This document shows positions 42,599 to 50,127 of a stretch of DNA of 64,000 nucleotides, piece by piece; the first letter of the stretch is position 1; every line of letters begins with the position of its first letter. The notes under the pieces were generated by a model. It was given only the letters and a program-made list of their open reading frames with translations, made no database searches and was not told the origin of the DNA. The stretch comes from RGIG3701 sp031553595 (GTDB taxonomy: Bacteria > Planctomycetota > Planctomycetia > Pirellulales > Thermoguttaceae), in assembly GCA_031553595.1 (NCBI GenBank), contig JAVBLI010000005.1:248001-312000 (forward strand), given 5' to 3'. The translations under genes and the position numbers were made by a program.

Positions 42599-43162
42599 AT
42601 GATCGCGAAAGAGATTAAACGTGGGATGATTATGGTTTCGGAGGGAGCCCCGTGCATGATTGAGGGCGTACAGGTGCAGACGCCTTCCGCACGGGGGGCG
42701 GCCACGCTCTATAAATTTCGGGCGCGGAACCTGCTGACAAAGCAGAAGGTGGACATCACCCTGCGGGGCGGGGATTCGCTGAATGAGGCCGATTTCCGCG
42801 TCCGGGCGGTGAAGTATCTGTATGCCGACCCGGATAAGATGTATTTCATGGACGAGGAAAATTTCGAGCAGTACGAGCTGACGCACGACGAGGTGGGTGA
42901 GGAGAAATTTTACCTCAAGGAAGATCTTGAGGGCGTGCAGGTGCTGATTTATAATGATGCGCCGGTGGGGATTCGGGTGCCGTTTACGATTACGCTGGTG
43001 GTGACGCAGTGCGACCCGGGCGTGAAGGGGAACTCGGCCACGTCGCGCTCGAAACCCGCGACGCTCGAGACGGGGTTGGTCATCCAGGTGCCGGAATATA
43101 TCGAGCAAGGCACGGCGATTAAAGTGGACAGCCGCACGGGCGAATATCTTTCGCGAGCGTAA
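42599..43162 (+). CDS. efpL: Elongation factor P-like protein EfpL (YeiP)
   Basis: 187 residues, three OB-like domains. The domain I loop reads QTPSARGAATLYKFRA, which matches the YeiP/EfpL loop (SPTARGAATLYKMR in E. coli) rather than the PGKG loop of canonical EF-P. EfpL helps ribosomes through proline-rich and some other stalling sequences; the loop arginine takes the place of a modified lysine. The C-terminal GVKGNSATSRSKPATLETGL block is typical. GAGGG precedes the ATG. The next gene starts 15 bp after the stop. Confidence 0.88.
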   Translation: MIAKEIKRGMIMVSEGAPCMIEGVQVQTPSARGAATLYKFRARNLLTKQKVDITLRGGDSLNEADFRVRAVKYLYADPDKMYFMDEENFEQYELTHDEVGEEKFYLKEDLEGVQVLIYNDAPVGIRVPFTITLVVTQCDPGVKGNSATSRSKPATLETGLVIQVPEYIEQGTAIKVDSRTGEYLSRA

Positions 43163-43177
43163 AGGGAGTGTCTAAAA

Positions 43178-44908
43178 ATGCCACGTCGCCGTTCAGCCCT
43201 GCCCGCCGGTTATTCGAGTCTGGAGGTGAAATGCCTGCTGATTTTCGGTGGATTTCTTGTGCTGGTGCTGACGGTGAGCTTTCTGCTTTACTGGTACGTG
43301 ACGGAGTCGCTGGTGACGAAGCGTAACCCGGACACCGCGCGGCTTCTGGCCGACCAGGCCCTGATGCTTAATCACTGGCAAAAGCTGGAGCCGAAGAAGG
43401 AATTCCTGGTTGTGGTGCAGGATATCACGGATCAGCTCGCGCAGCAGAAGTACGATTGGGCGATTTATAAGCCGGACGCGCCGGAAGCGCAGACGGACGA
43501 GTTGCTGGGGAAAATGCTGGCCGAGTACCGCGAGAAGCCGGAGACGGTGCCGCGGGCGCGTGGCGAGGCGGAAGGCGAGATGTACCATTATTATAAACCC
43601 GTCGTGGCGGCCCAGCAGTGCATCACGTGCCACAGCCAGCTCGGCGGCGTGGATTCCGAAACGGGCATCCCCACCCACCGCTGGAAAGAGGGCGACTTGA
43701 TGGCGGTGCTGAAAGTCACCATCCCCAACGGCCCCACGCAGCAGGCCATCAACTGGTCCTGGAACATGCTCCTGGCGGTGATGCTCATCACGGCGTTTCT
43801 GGGCATGATCGCGTTTTATCTCACGATTCGTTATGTGGTCATTCGGCCGTTACGGCATTTGCGCGACGTCAGCAGCGGGATTGGCCACGGAAACATCGAG
43901 CTGCGCGCGGATCTGCACACGGGTGACGAATTCGAGGCGCTGGCGATTTCCTTTAACCGCATGTTGCGCGGGCTGGTGAATGCCCAGAAGGATTTAAGCC
44001 GGGCGAATCAGGTGCTGGACGCGAAGATTGAGGAGCTTGGCCGGGCGAACCTCCAGCTGAAGGAACTGAACCGCATTAAGAACGATTTTCTCGCGACGAT
44101 GAGCCACGAGTTGCGGACGCCGCTGAACAGCATCCTCGGCTTCAGTAACGTGCTGGGATCCATCGCGTCGCTGGACGAAAAGCAGAAGCGGTATGTGGAA
44201 AACATTCAGAATTCCGGGCACATGCTGCTGGTGATGATTAATGACATTCTGGATCTGGCGAAAATTGACAGCGGGCGTGCGGAAGTGAAACTTGTGGATT
44301 TTGGGGTGAAAAATGTCGTCAGCGCCCAGTGCGACATGGCTCGGCCGTTGGCGGAGAAGAAAAATATTAATCTCACGTATGACGTGCCGCCTGACCTTCC
44401 CCGGCTTCATCTCGACCTGGGCCGCGTGCAGCAGATTCTGAATAATTTGTTGTCGAACGCGATTAAATTCACGCCGGAAGGCGGGATGGTGAAGGTAACG
44501 GTGGAGGCGGAGGGGTTGCGCGAGTTGCCGCCCGCGGAGGATGATCCCGAGAAAAAAGGGCCGCACTATGATGTTTCCGCTGCGCGGGTGCGCATTCGCG
44601 TGACGGACTCCGGGGTGGGAATCGCGGAGGATGATCTGCAGGCCATTTTCCAGAAATTCCGCCAGGGGAAATCCGCCATGGGAGACGGGGGCACCATGAC
44701 CCGCGAGCATTCTGGCACCGGGCTGGGGCTTTCCATCGTGAAGGAGCTCTGTAAACTGATGAAGGGCGAAATTCGCGTCGAGAGCGAGTTGGGCGTGGGC
44801 AGCACGTTCACGGTCGAGTTGCCGTGGCGTCTGGAAGAGCTGCGCAAGCCGGACGATTTTACGCTGCTGGTGGAGTTCGACGATTTCGTGCGGAACCGGA
44901 CGCGGTGA
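43178..44908 (+). CDS. Membrane histidine kinase with heme-binding-type DUF3365 sensor domain
   Basis: 576 residues. Membrane helix at about 18-40 (LLIFGGFLVLVLTVSFLLYW), periplasmic DUF3365-like domain with a c-type heme motif CITCH at about 148-152 preceded by MYHYYKPVVAAQQ, and a second helix at about 195-220. HAMP, a coiled coil, HisKA (FLATMSHELRTPLNSILGFS) and HATPase follow; the latter has N box NNLLSNAIKFTPEGG, DSGVGI and GTGLGLSIVKEL. It probably senses redox state or a gas through covalent heme. No partner regulator is adjacent. Confidence 0.88.
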   Translation: MPRRRSALPAGYSSLEVKCLLIFGGFLVLVLTVSFLLYWYVTESLVTKRNPDTARLLADQALMLNHWQKLEPKKEFLVVVQDITDQLAQQKYDWAIYKPDAPEAQTDELLGKMLAEYREKPETVPRARGEAEGEMYHYYKPVVAAQQCITCHSQLGGVDSETGIPTHRWKEGDLMAVLKVTIPNGPTQQAINWSWNMLLAVMLITAFLGMIAFYLTIRYVVIRPLRHLRDVSSGIGHGNIELRADLHTGDEFEALAISFNRMLRGLVNAQKDLSRANQVLDAKIEELGRANLQLKELNRIKNDFLATMSHELRTPLNSILGFSNVLGSIASLDEKQKRYVENIQNSGHMLLVMINDILDLAKIDSGRAEVKLVDFGVKNVVSAQCDMARPLAEKKNINLTYDVPPDLPRLHLDLGRVQQILNNLLSNAIKFTPEGGMVKVTVEAEGLRELPPAEDDPEKKGPHYDVSAARVRIRVTDSGVGIAEDDLQAIFQKFRQGKSAMGDGGTMTREHSGTGLGLSIVKELCKLMKGEIRVESELGVGSTFTVELPWRLEELRKPDDFTLLVEFDDFVRNRTR

Positions 44909-44924
44909 GAAAAACAGACGCAAA

Positions 44925-45047
44925 AAACAGCATCCGGGAGCGAAGCGAAACGAAACGCAGTGTAGCGCAGAGACCGGATAGAATCGCCGGGGCTTATCCC
45001 ACTTCGATCCGGTCTCTGCGCTAACGCTCCGCTCCCGGCTGCTGTTT
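44925..45047. repeat. Family A palindrome, copy 8
   Basis: Arms AAACAGCATCCGGGAGCG and CGCTCCGCTCCCGGCTGCTGTTT, inner GCGCAGAGACCGGAT / ATCCGGTCTCTGCGC. It starts 16 bp after the kinase stop and ends 36 bp before the larB start. Confidence 0.9.
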
Positions 45048-45083
45048 CTCGTGGTCAGACAAATTAATAAACGAAAAAATACC

Positions 45084-45899
45084 ATGCAAAACGAACCAAA
45101 AAATGCTTCCGAAGACGCTCACGGTGTGCATCTGGATTATGATCGTCAGCGGCGGTGCGGGTTTCATGAGGTGATTTACGCCGAAGGAAAAACGCCGGAG
45201 ACGCTCGTCGAGATTTTTCACCGGCAGGCGGCGCGGGGCATTTTGCCGCTGGCCACGCGTGTGAAACCGGAGCAGGCGGAGATGCTGCGGGCGCATTTCC
45301 CGGCAGAGACCTGCGTGGAAAACCCCGTCGCGCGGACGTTCCGGCTGGTGAACGCCGCGGCGTGCGAGCAGAAAAAAGATCGGCCGCGAATCGCCGTGCT
45401 GACCGCCGGCACCAGCGATTTGCCCGTGGCGGAAGAAGCCCGCGAGACGGCCCTGTGGATGGGCGTGGATGTGGTGTTCATCCCGGACGTGGGCGTGGCG
45501 GGGCCTCACCGTCTGATCCAGCGGATTTCGGAATTCGCCGACTGCGCGGCCCTGGTCGTCGTGGCGGGCATGGAAGGGGCGCTGCCCAGCGTGGTGGCCG
45601 GGCATGTTGCCGTGCCTGTCATCGCGGTGCCCACCAGCGTGGGGTACGGCGCGAATCTCGGCGGCATTTCTGCCCTGCTGTCCATGCTCAACAGTTGCGC
45701 CGCGAACGTTTCCGTGGTGAATATTGACGCCGGCTTTAAAGGCGGATACCTCGCCGGCATGATCGCTGTGAATCAGAAATTAGGAATGAGGAATGAGGAA
45801 TGGATTTGGCGTTACGCTTGCGTCATTTCTCATTTCTTTATTTCTCATTCCTCATTTCATTCCACTCCATCCCGATTCCCGGCTTTTGCGCGGGGGTGA
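45084..45899 (+). CDS. larB: LarB, nickel-pincer nucleotide biosynthesis (nicotinate adenine dinucleotide carboxylase)
   Basis: 271 residues from the ATG at 45084. LarB carboxylates and hydrolyses nicotinic acid adenine dinucleotide, the first step to the LarA cofactor. The AIR-carboxylase-like core is clear: AVLTAGTSDLPVAEEARETA, VFIPDVGVAGPHRL, VVAGMEGALPSVVAGHVAVP, VPTSVGYGANLGGISALLSM and VVNIDAGFKGGYLAGMI. Residues after AVNQ (about 40) are encoded by a heptamer repeat hairpin and are foreign to the family. The gene end overlaps the convergent enolase-family gene by 62 bp. larC and larE are not in the window. Confidence 0.9.
   Translation: MQNEPKNASEDAHGVHLDYDRQRRCGFHEVIYAEGKTPETLVEIFHRQAARGILPLATRVKPEQAEMLRAHFPAETCVENPVARTFRLVNAAACEQKKDRPRIAVLTAGTSDLPVAEEARETALWMGVDVVFIPDVGVAGPHRLIQRISEFADCAALVVVAGMEGALPSVVAGHVAVPVIAVPTSVGYGANLGGISALLSMLNSCAANVSVVNIDAGFKGGYLAGMIAVNQKLGMRNEEWIWRYACVISHFFISHSSFHSTPSRFPAFARG
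45776..45871. repeat. Heptamer hairpin (AATGAGG / CATTCCT units) across two convergent gene ends
   Basis: Left arm AGAAATT-AGGAATG-AGGAATG-AGGAATGG, right arm CATTTCTCATTTCTTTATTT and CTCATTCCTCATTTCATTCC. The repeat is translated in both genes: it supplies the larB tail on the plus strand and the last residues plus stop (NEMRNEK) of the enolase-family gene on the minus strand. Confidence 0.85.
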
Positions 45900-46947
45900 T
45901 GCGGAGTAAGTCGTCTTCATCGCGTTCAGGCGTGGGCAGATGGGGGATTTTTTCGCAGATTTCGGGCGAGAAATACCGCACCGGGTTATGAAATTCGAAA
46001 GGCCCGGTCACGCCGTCCACGCACGCCAGGGCCAGCGCCGCCGCGGCGCCCACGGCCGTCTGAAGCGGTGAGGAAACCCACGCGTGGCGACCATTTTCTT
46101 TACAGAGTTCCAGAATTTCTTTCGCCGCCCGCAGCCCGCCGACACGCACGGGGTGAATTTTCAGGCAGTGGGCCGACTTCAGCCGCAGGGCCGTCTTCGC
46201 GGCATTCACGGACGTGATGCTTTCGTCCAGGCCGAGGGGCACGTGAATGATGTCCTGCAGGTCATAATGACCCACGAAATCGTCCGCCGCCAGGGGCTGC
46301 TCGAACATCCACGGCAGGTAATCCTGCACCTGGCAGACACCGAGGATGTGTTTCGGCCGTAGGCCCGCCTCCGCGTCAATGTGTAGCGACTGGGCCGGCG
46401 CCACCATCCGCACCGCGTGCAGCATGCGGTGATCCCACCCCGGACGGATTTTCAGCTCCAGATGTGCGTAACCCGCGGCGTATAAAGACTTTACATCATC
46501 CAGGAACGCGTCCCGGTCAATTTTTTCATACTCCTCCGCCGGGCGGTCAAGCACCGCGGAAAGCTCCTGGGACACGACTCCCGCCCCGAGCATTTCATAA
46601 AGCGGCACGCCTTTTCCACGGGCCGCCAGATCATGCCACGCAATTTCGGCCGCCGCGAACGTGAACGGCTCCTCCGCCAGCCAGCCCAGCGCGTCCTCCA
46701 GCTCCTGCACATTCGAGAAGCTGGCCTGGTGCATTTTCGGTGAGAAATCCTCCGCCAGCGAACGATGCACCTCCGCAAGATTCATGCGCGGCGCACACGT
46801 GGCCGCCACCTCCGCGTACCCGAAATGCGTGCCGTCCCCCAGCCGCAGGATGATGGATTCAAGCGTCGTGTGCCAGCGATTTCCATAAAAATACGGCTTC
46901 AAAAGCGGCAGCGAAACAGAAAAAACGTCAAAAGTTTTGATGTACAT
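45838..46947 (-). CDS. Enolase-superfamily enzyme (o-succinylbenzoate synthase / N-acylamino acid racemase-like)
   Basis: 369 residues. The muconate-lactonizing barrel is indicated by HLELKIRPGWDH (catalytic Lys kept, the first Lys of the usual K-x-K replaced by Glu), then metal ligands in LHIDAEAG, FEQPL and GLDESI, and a second Lys in CLKIHPVRVGGL. This order matches the MenC/NSAR subgroup. No other menaquinone gene is nearby, so synthase or racemase activity cannot be chosen. The natural end is about PGIGMEW; the final NEMRNEK comes from a repeat. Confidence 0.8.
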   Translation of the reverse strand: MYIKTFDVFSVSLPLLKPYFYGNRWHTTLESIILRLGDGTHFGYAEVAATCAPRMNLAEVHRSLAEDFSPKMHQASFSNVQELEDALGWLAEEPFTFAAAEIAWHDLAARGKGVPLYEMLGAGVVSQELSAVLDRPAEEYEKIDRDAFLDDVKSLYAAGYAHLELKIRPGWDHRMLHAVRMVAPAQSLHIDAEAGLRPKHILGVCQVQDYLPWMFEQPLAADDFVGHYDLQDIIHVPLGLDESITSVNAAKTALRLKSAHCLKIHPVRVGGLRAAKEILELCKENGRHAWVSSPLQTAVGAAAALALACVDGVTGPFEFHNPVRYFSPEICEKIPHLPTPERDEDDLLRITPAQKPGIGMEWNEMRNEK

Positions 46948-46964
46948 GGCGTGTTATGGAAAAG

Positions 46965-47666
46965 TCATTTCTTTTTTGGCAGACTCCAAATCCCCAATTT
47001 TTCCCGCTGCGCCGCCAGTTCCGCGCGCTGGAAGCGGTCTTTCATCTCGCGGGAATACGGAAACTCGGAGACGTAACGCCCCAGGCCATTCCGGATCAGC
47101 TCCTCATTCAAGAGCGAGTCGCCCAGCCAGATGTACGCCAGGTGCCGGCCGTAATGATCCTGCGCGTGCGAGTCGAATTCCAGCCGAACGGCGTTTCCGT
47201 TTTCTTCGACCCGGCGTTTCGTATACGCGGATGCTTCCGGTCCGAATGGCTCCACGGGATGATTCGGCTTCACCGTTTCCGGCGTGTCTACCCCCAAAAA
47301 TCGCACGCGTGGGCCTTTTTTCACCCCCAAAAATTTCGGGTCCAGGATGAGCGTGTCTCCGTCCACCACGCGCTGGACGGGATACGTTCCGGGCTTCAGC
47401 GCGACCACACCGCCGGTGAATTTTTCCGCGTTTTGCGTCTGGCCCGCCTCATTTTCCGCGGCGTATTCATCATCTGGCCGAAGAGACGCGGAGTCCGTTC
47501 CGTCAGAGTAAAAATAAACCCCCAGGCACAGCAGCAGAATCAGAATGGCCAGCACGGGCGAAAACGCCGGCCGCTTCCGCTTCTGATCCTGCACGACTTT
47601 TTTCGCGACTTTCCCCACGGCTTTCGTCAGGGATTTCGGGATGAGGGACGTGTTTTTTTTTGCCAT
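46965..47666 (-). CDS. Membrane-anchored thermonuclease (SNase-like)
   Basis: 233 residues. An N-terminal membrane helix (VLAILILLLCLGVYFYS, about 32-48) is followed by a staphylococcal-nuclease fold: VQRVVDGDTLIL, VRFLGVDTPETVKPN (Arg and Asp/Glu of the active site), SHAQDHYGRHLAYIWLGDSL, and ELIRNGLGRYV. These are Ca-dependent nucleases acting outside the cytoplasm. It lies 17 bp after the enolase-family gene start region on the same strand side, and is probably transcribed with it. Confidence 0.88.
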   Translation of the reverse strand: MAKKNTSLIPKSLTKAVGKVAKKVVQDQKRKRPAFSPVLAILILLLCLGVYFYSDGTDSASLRPDDEYAAENEAGQTQNAEKFTGGVVALKPGTYPVQRVVDGDTLILDPKFLGVKKGPRVRFLGVDTPETVKPNHPVEPFGPEASAYTKRRVEENGNAVRLEFDSHAQDHYGRHLAYIWLGDSLLNEELIRNGLGRYVSEFPYSREMKDRFQRAELAAQREKLGIWSLPKKK

Positions 47667-47694
47667 GCGATTTTCACCAGTCCGTCAGGACGAT

Positions 47695-49854
47695 TTACTT
47701 AAACAGCATCCCGCAGTACCCCACCACCTGGCGTTTATCGCCCGTGGCGTCCGCGCTGGTGCAGTATCCCACTGGAACCGCTTCATTTAGCGCGCCCAGC
47801 TCCCGGAGCGTCATCATCACTAGCGCCACCGGCAGGCAGCCGCACATGCTGACGTTTCCGTCATGGACGCACTGCAGCATTTTTTCCGGGTCACGCTCCA
47901 TCATCGCGCGGATCACCGGGGCGTCTTTCTTCCGCGTCTCCAGATCCGTGGCGTAATGATTCATGTCGGTGGACGCGATCAGCAGCGGGCGCTGCGGGAG
48001 GGTGGAAATCCAGGCCGCGAGTTTTTTCGCCACTTCCGGCAGCCGCTGTTCCCAGCCGTGAAGCATCACGCCCAGGATGTGGGATCCGGGGGCCAGTTGC
48101 GCGATGATCGGCAGCAGCACTTCCACGGCGTGTTCCTGCTGGTGGGCCAGTGCGTCCACATGAAATTCCGGCACGGCTTTCGCCATCTGTTTCGCCATGG
48201 ACGGGTCTCCCATCATGGATCGGCCGGGGAGTTTCCATCTTTCGTAAGGCGAAATGGCCCATTCCACACCGGCGGCGCGGTGTTTCGGGGCGAAAATGAG
48301 CACACTTTTCGGGAAAACGATTTGCGCCAGGGTCTGGGCCGCCAGGCGCCCGGAGTATGTCCAGCCCGCGTGCGGCACCACCGCGCCGGCGTATTCCTCT
48401 TTCGGCCCCACCGCAAATTTTACCTCCCACGGCGCGAGTTCCACGGGCCCCGCCAGCGTCGCATCCGCATCCGTCGCGGCGTTTTCATCCGTACTTTCAC
48501 CCACATTCTCATCCGCGCTGAACACGGACACTTCCGGACGCGCATCATCATCCACGCCCGCCGCGAACATCCGGGCCAGCTCCGCCCGCATCTGCTTTTC
48601 ATCCGCCGGATAAAACGCCCCGGCCACTGCCGGCATCCGCTCCGGCGCCTCAGAAACTGGGAGCTGCACCGTGCTGGTGATGAAAAATGGCTCTGTCGTG
48701 CGGACTTTCACGGTATACACCACGGTATCCTGGTCTGCCGGGAACTGGGAACGCTCCAGCGCGTCTGCCAGGAGTTCCGCCGGGCGCTTTTTCGGCTCAA
48801 AACACAGCGTCCACCGCCCGAAACGCTGGACGATCACGCCCGTGTCCTTCACGTTCATGTTTTCCTTTTCCAAATCACACACCTCGGCGGTGCCCAGCGG
48901 ATGAATGTCCCAGAAAACGCATAAAGACGCCTGGATGTTTTTCAGGCTGGGAATCTGGTGCCCTTTCAGCGACGCGGCGGCATTCTCCGCGATTTTCAGC
49001 AGGGACGCTTGCAGCGGCTCCTCGCCGTTAAAAGACGTGTGCGCACAGTCCATGTACTGATTCCGCATCTTCAGCCGCACGCACGCGCCATTCACCGGGC
49101 CGTCAAAAGCGCCGGGAAGGTAAATGTCCGGAATCGCGCCGGTGAGCATTTTCTCGATATTCTGATAACAGTGATCCGCCAGCCACGCCATGTTTCGGGC
49201 GTCCGGGCCGTGTTTTTCGTCATCTGGCGGGTCCAGCGGAATGGAATCGTCCAGCGCGTCTTTCAGATCGCCGACGATCGGATACCCCTCGAAACGGAAG
49301 ATGGCCGTGCCCTCCTGCTGCCACGCGTGCGGCGGGAGCCCGGCTTTCACACACGTCTGCTCAAGAAACCGGATGGGATCCAGATGAAGCTCCAGCGCCA
49401 CGCCGGGCAGCAGCAGCCCTCGCTGTTCCCCGCGGAAAACCTGTAAGCCGTGCTTCCCGATCTGGATGAATTTCGCGATTTCCAGCCCGTGCCCCACGAT
49501 GCGCTCCGGCCCGCTGAGAATCCAGACCTCCATTTTCATCTCGTGCAGCTCCCGGCTGTGAATCACCGGGAAACGGAAATCCTCGACCGCCGCCCGCAGC
49601 GCCGCCGCATCCAGCGCGTCCGCCAGGAACAGATTTTCACCCAGAAAACCGCAGCACGCGCGCAACTGCCCGAAACGTTTCAGGCTGACGAAAACGCCAT
49701 AAACCGGGAACTCCCCGACGCCCGCCAGATCTTCCGGCGTGATCGTATTTGCCAGCCGGCACACGGAATACGCCACTTTTCGCCCCGCAGCCCGAAAAAT
49801 CGCCTGTCTTTGCGCTTCCGAAAAATCCGGCCGAATATTTACCATTTCATCCAT
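47695..49854 (-). CDS. AMMECR1-MEMO1 fusion (AmmeMemoRadiSam system)
   Basis: 719 residues. Residues 1-205 form the AMMECR1 domain (GVFVSLKRFGQLRACCGFLG, RFPVIHSRELHEMKMEVWIL). Residues 205-400 form an unassigned middle domain. From about 415 to the end is the MEMO1 domain: MPAVAGAFYPADEKQM, VVPHAGWTYSGRLAAQTL, FHVDALAHQQEHAVEVLLPI, LIASTDMNHYATD and MCGCLPVALVMM, with the histidines that line the metal-binding pocket. In this system the two proteins occur with a radical SAM enzyme; the biochemical reaction is unknown. No AmrS-type radical SAM gene is adjacent. Confidence 0.88.
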   Translation of the reverse strand: MDEMVNIRPDFSEAQRQAIFRAAGRKVAYSVCRLANTITPEDLAGVGEFPVYGVFVSLKRFGQLRACCGFLGENLFLADALDAAALRAAVEDFRFPVIHSRELHEMKMEVWILSGPERIVGHGLEIAKFIQIGKHGLQVFRGEQRGLLLPGVALELHLDPIRFLEQTCVKAGLPPHAWQQEGTAIFRFEGYPIVGDLKDALDDSIPLDPPDDEKHGPDARNMAWLADHCYQNIEKMLTGAIPDIYLPGAFDGPVNGACVRLKMRNQYMDCAHTSFNGEEPLQASLLKIAENAAASLKGHQIPSLKNIQASLCVFWDIHPLGTAEVCDLEKENMNVKDTGVIVQRFGRWTLCFEPKKRPAELLADALERSQFPADQDTVVYTVKVRTTEPFFITSTVQLPVSEAPERMPAVAGAFYPADEKQMRAELARMFAAGVDDDARPEVSVFSADENVGESTDENAATDADATLAGPVELAPWEVKFAVGPKEEYAGAVVPHAGWTYSGRLAAQTLAQIVFPKSVLIFAPKHRAAGVEWAISPYERWKLPGRSMMGDPSMAKQMAKAVPEFHVDALAHQQEHAVEVLLPIIAQLAPGSHILGVMLHGWEQRLPEVAKKLAAWISTLPQRPLLIASTDMNHYATDLETRKKDAPVIRAMMERDPEKMLQCVHDGNVSMCGCLPVALVMMTLRELGALNEAVPVGYCTSADATGDKRQVVGYCGMLFK

Positions 49855-49899
49855 AATCGTGACCTTTCAAAGTAAACGCGCGGACGCCGCTCCCATTTC

Positions 49900-50082
49900 C
49901 TTGTCCCGGAGAGACGTAATATTTATAGAAAAAGGATAAAATATGGATGTTTTCACCCCGTTAGGGGCGAGATGTTTATAGAAGGTCAGCATTTCCACAA
50001 ACATCCCGCTCCTAACGAAACGGTGAGATTCCATTTGTATTCCTTTTCTATAAACATTACGTCCCTTCCGGGACGAGGAAGG
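49900..50082. repeat. Nested palindrome (third family)
   Basis: Outer arms TCCCGGAGAGACGTAATATT plus TATAGAAAAAGG (from 49904) and CCTTTTCTATAAACATTACG plus TCCCTTCCGGGA (to 50073). Inner arms CACCCCGTTAGGGGCGAGAT (49953) and ATCCCGCTCCTAACGAAACG plus GTG. It fills the 273-bp spacer between the AMMECR1-MEMO1 gene and the end of mlaD. From memory, similar GACGTAAT-TTTATAGAAA repeats are common in gut bacteria. Confidence 0.85.
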
Positions 50083-50127
50083 ACATTCCCCGCACTTCTT
50101 ACCAGTTTACCCTATTTTCAAAGAAAA

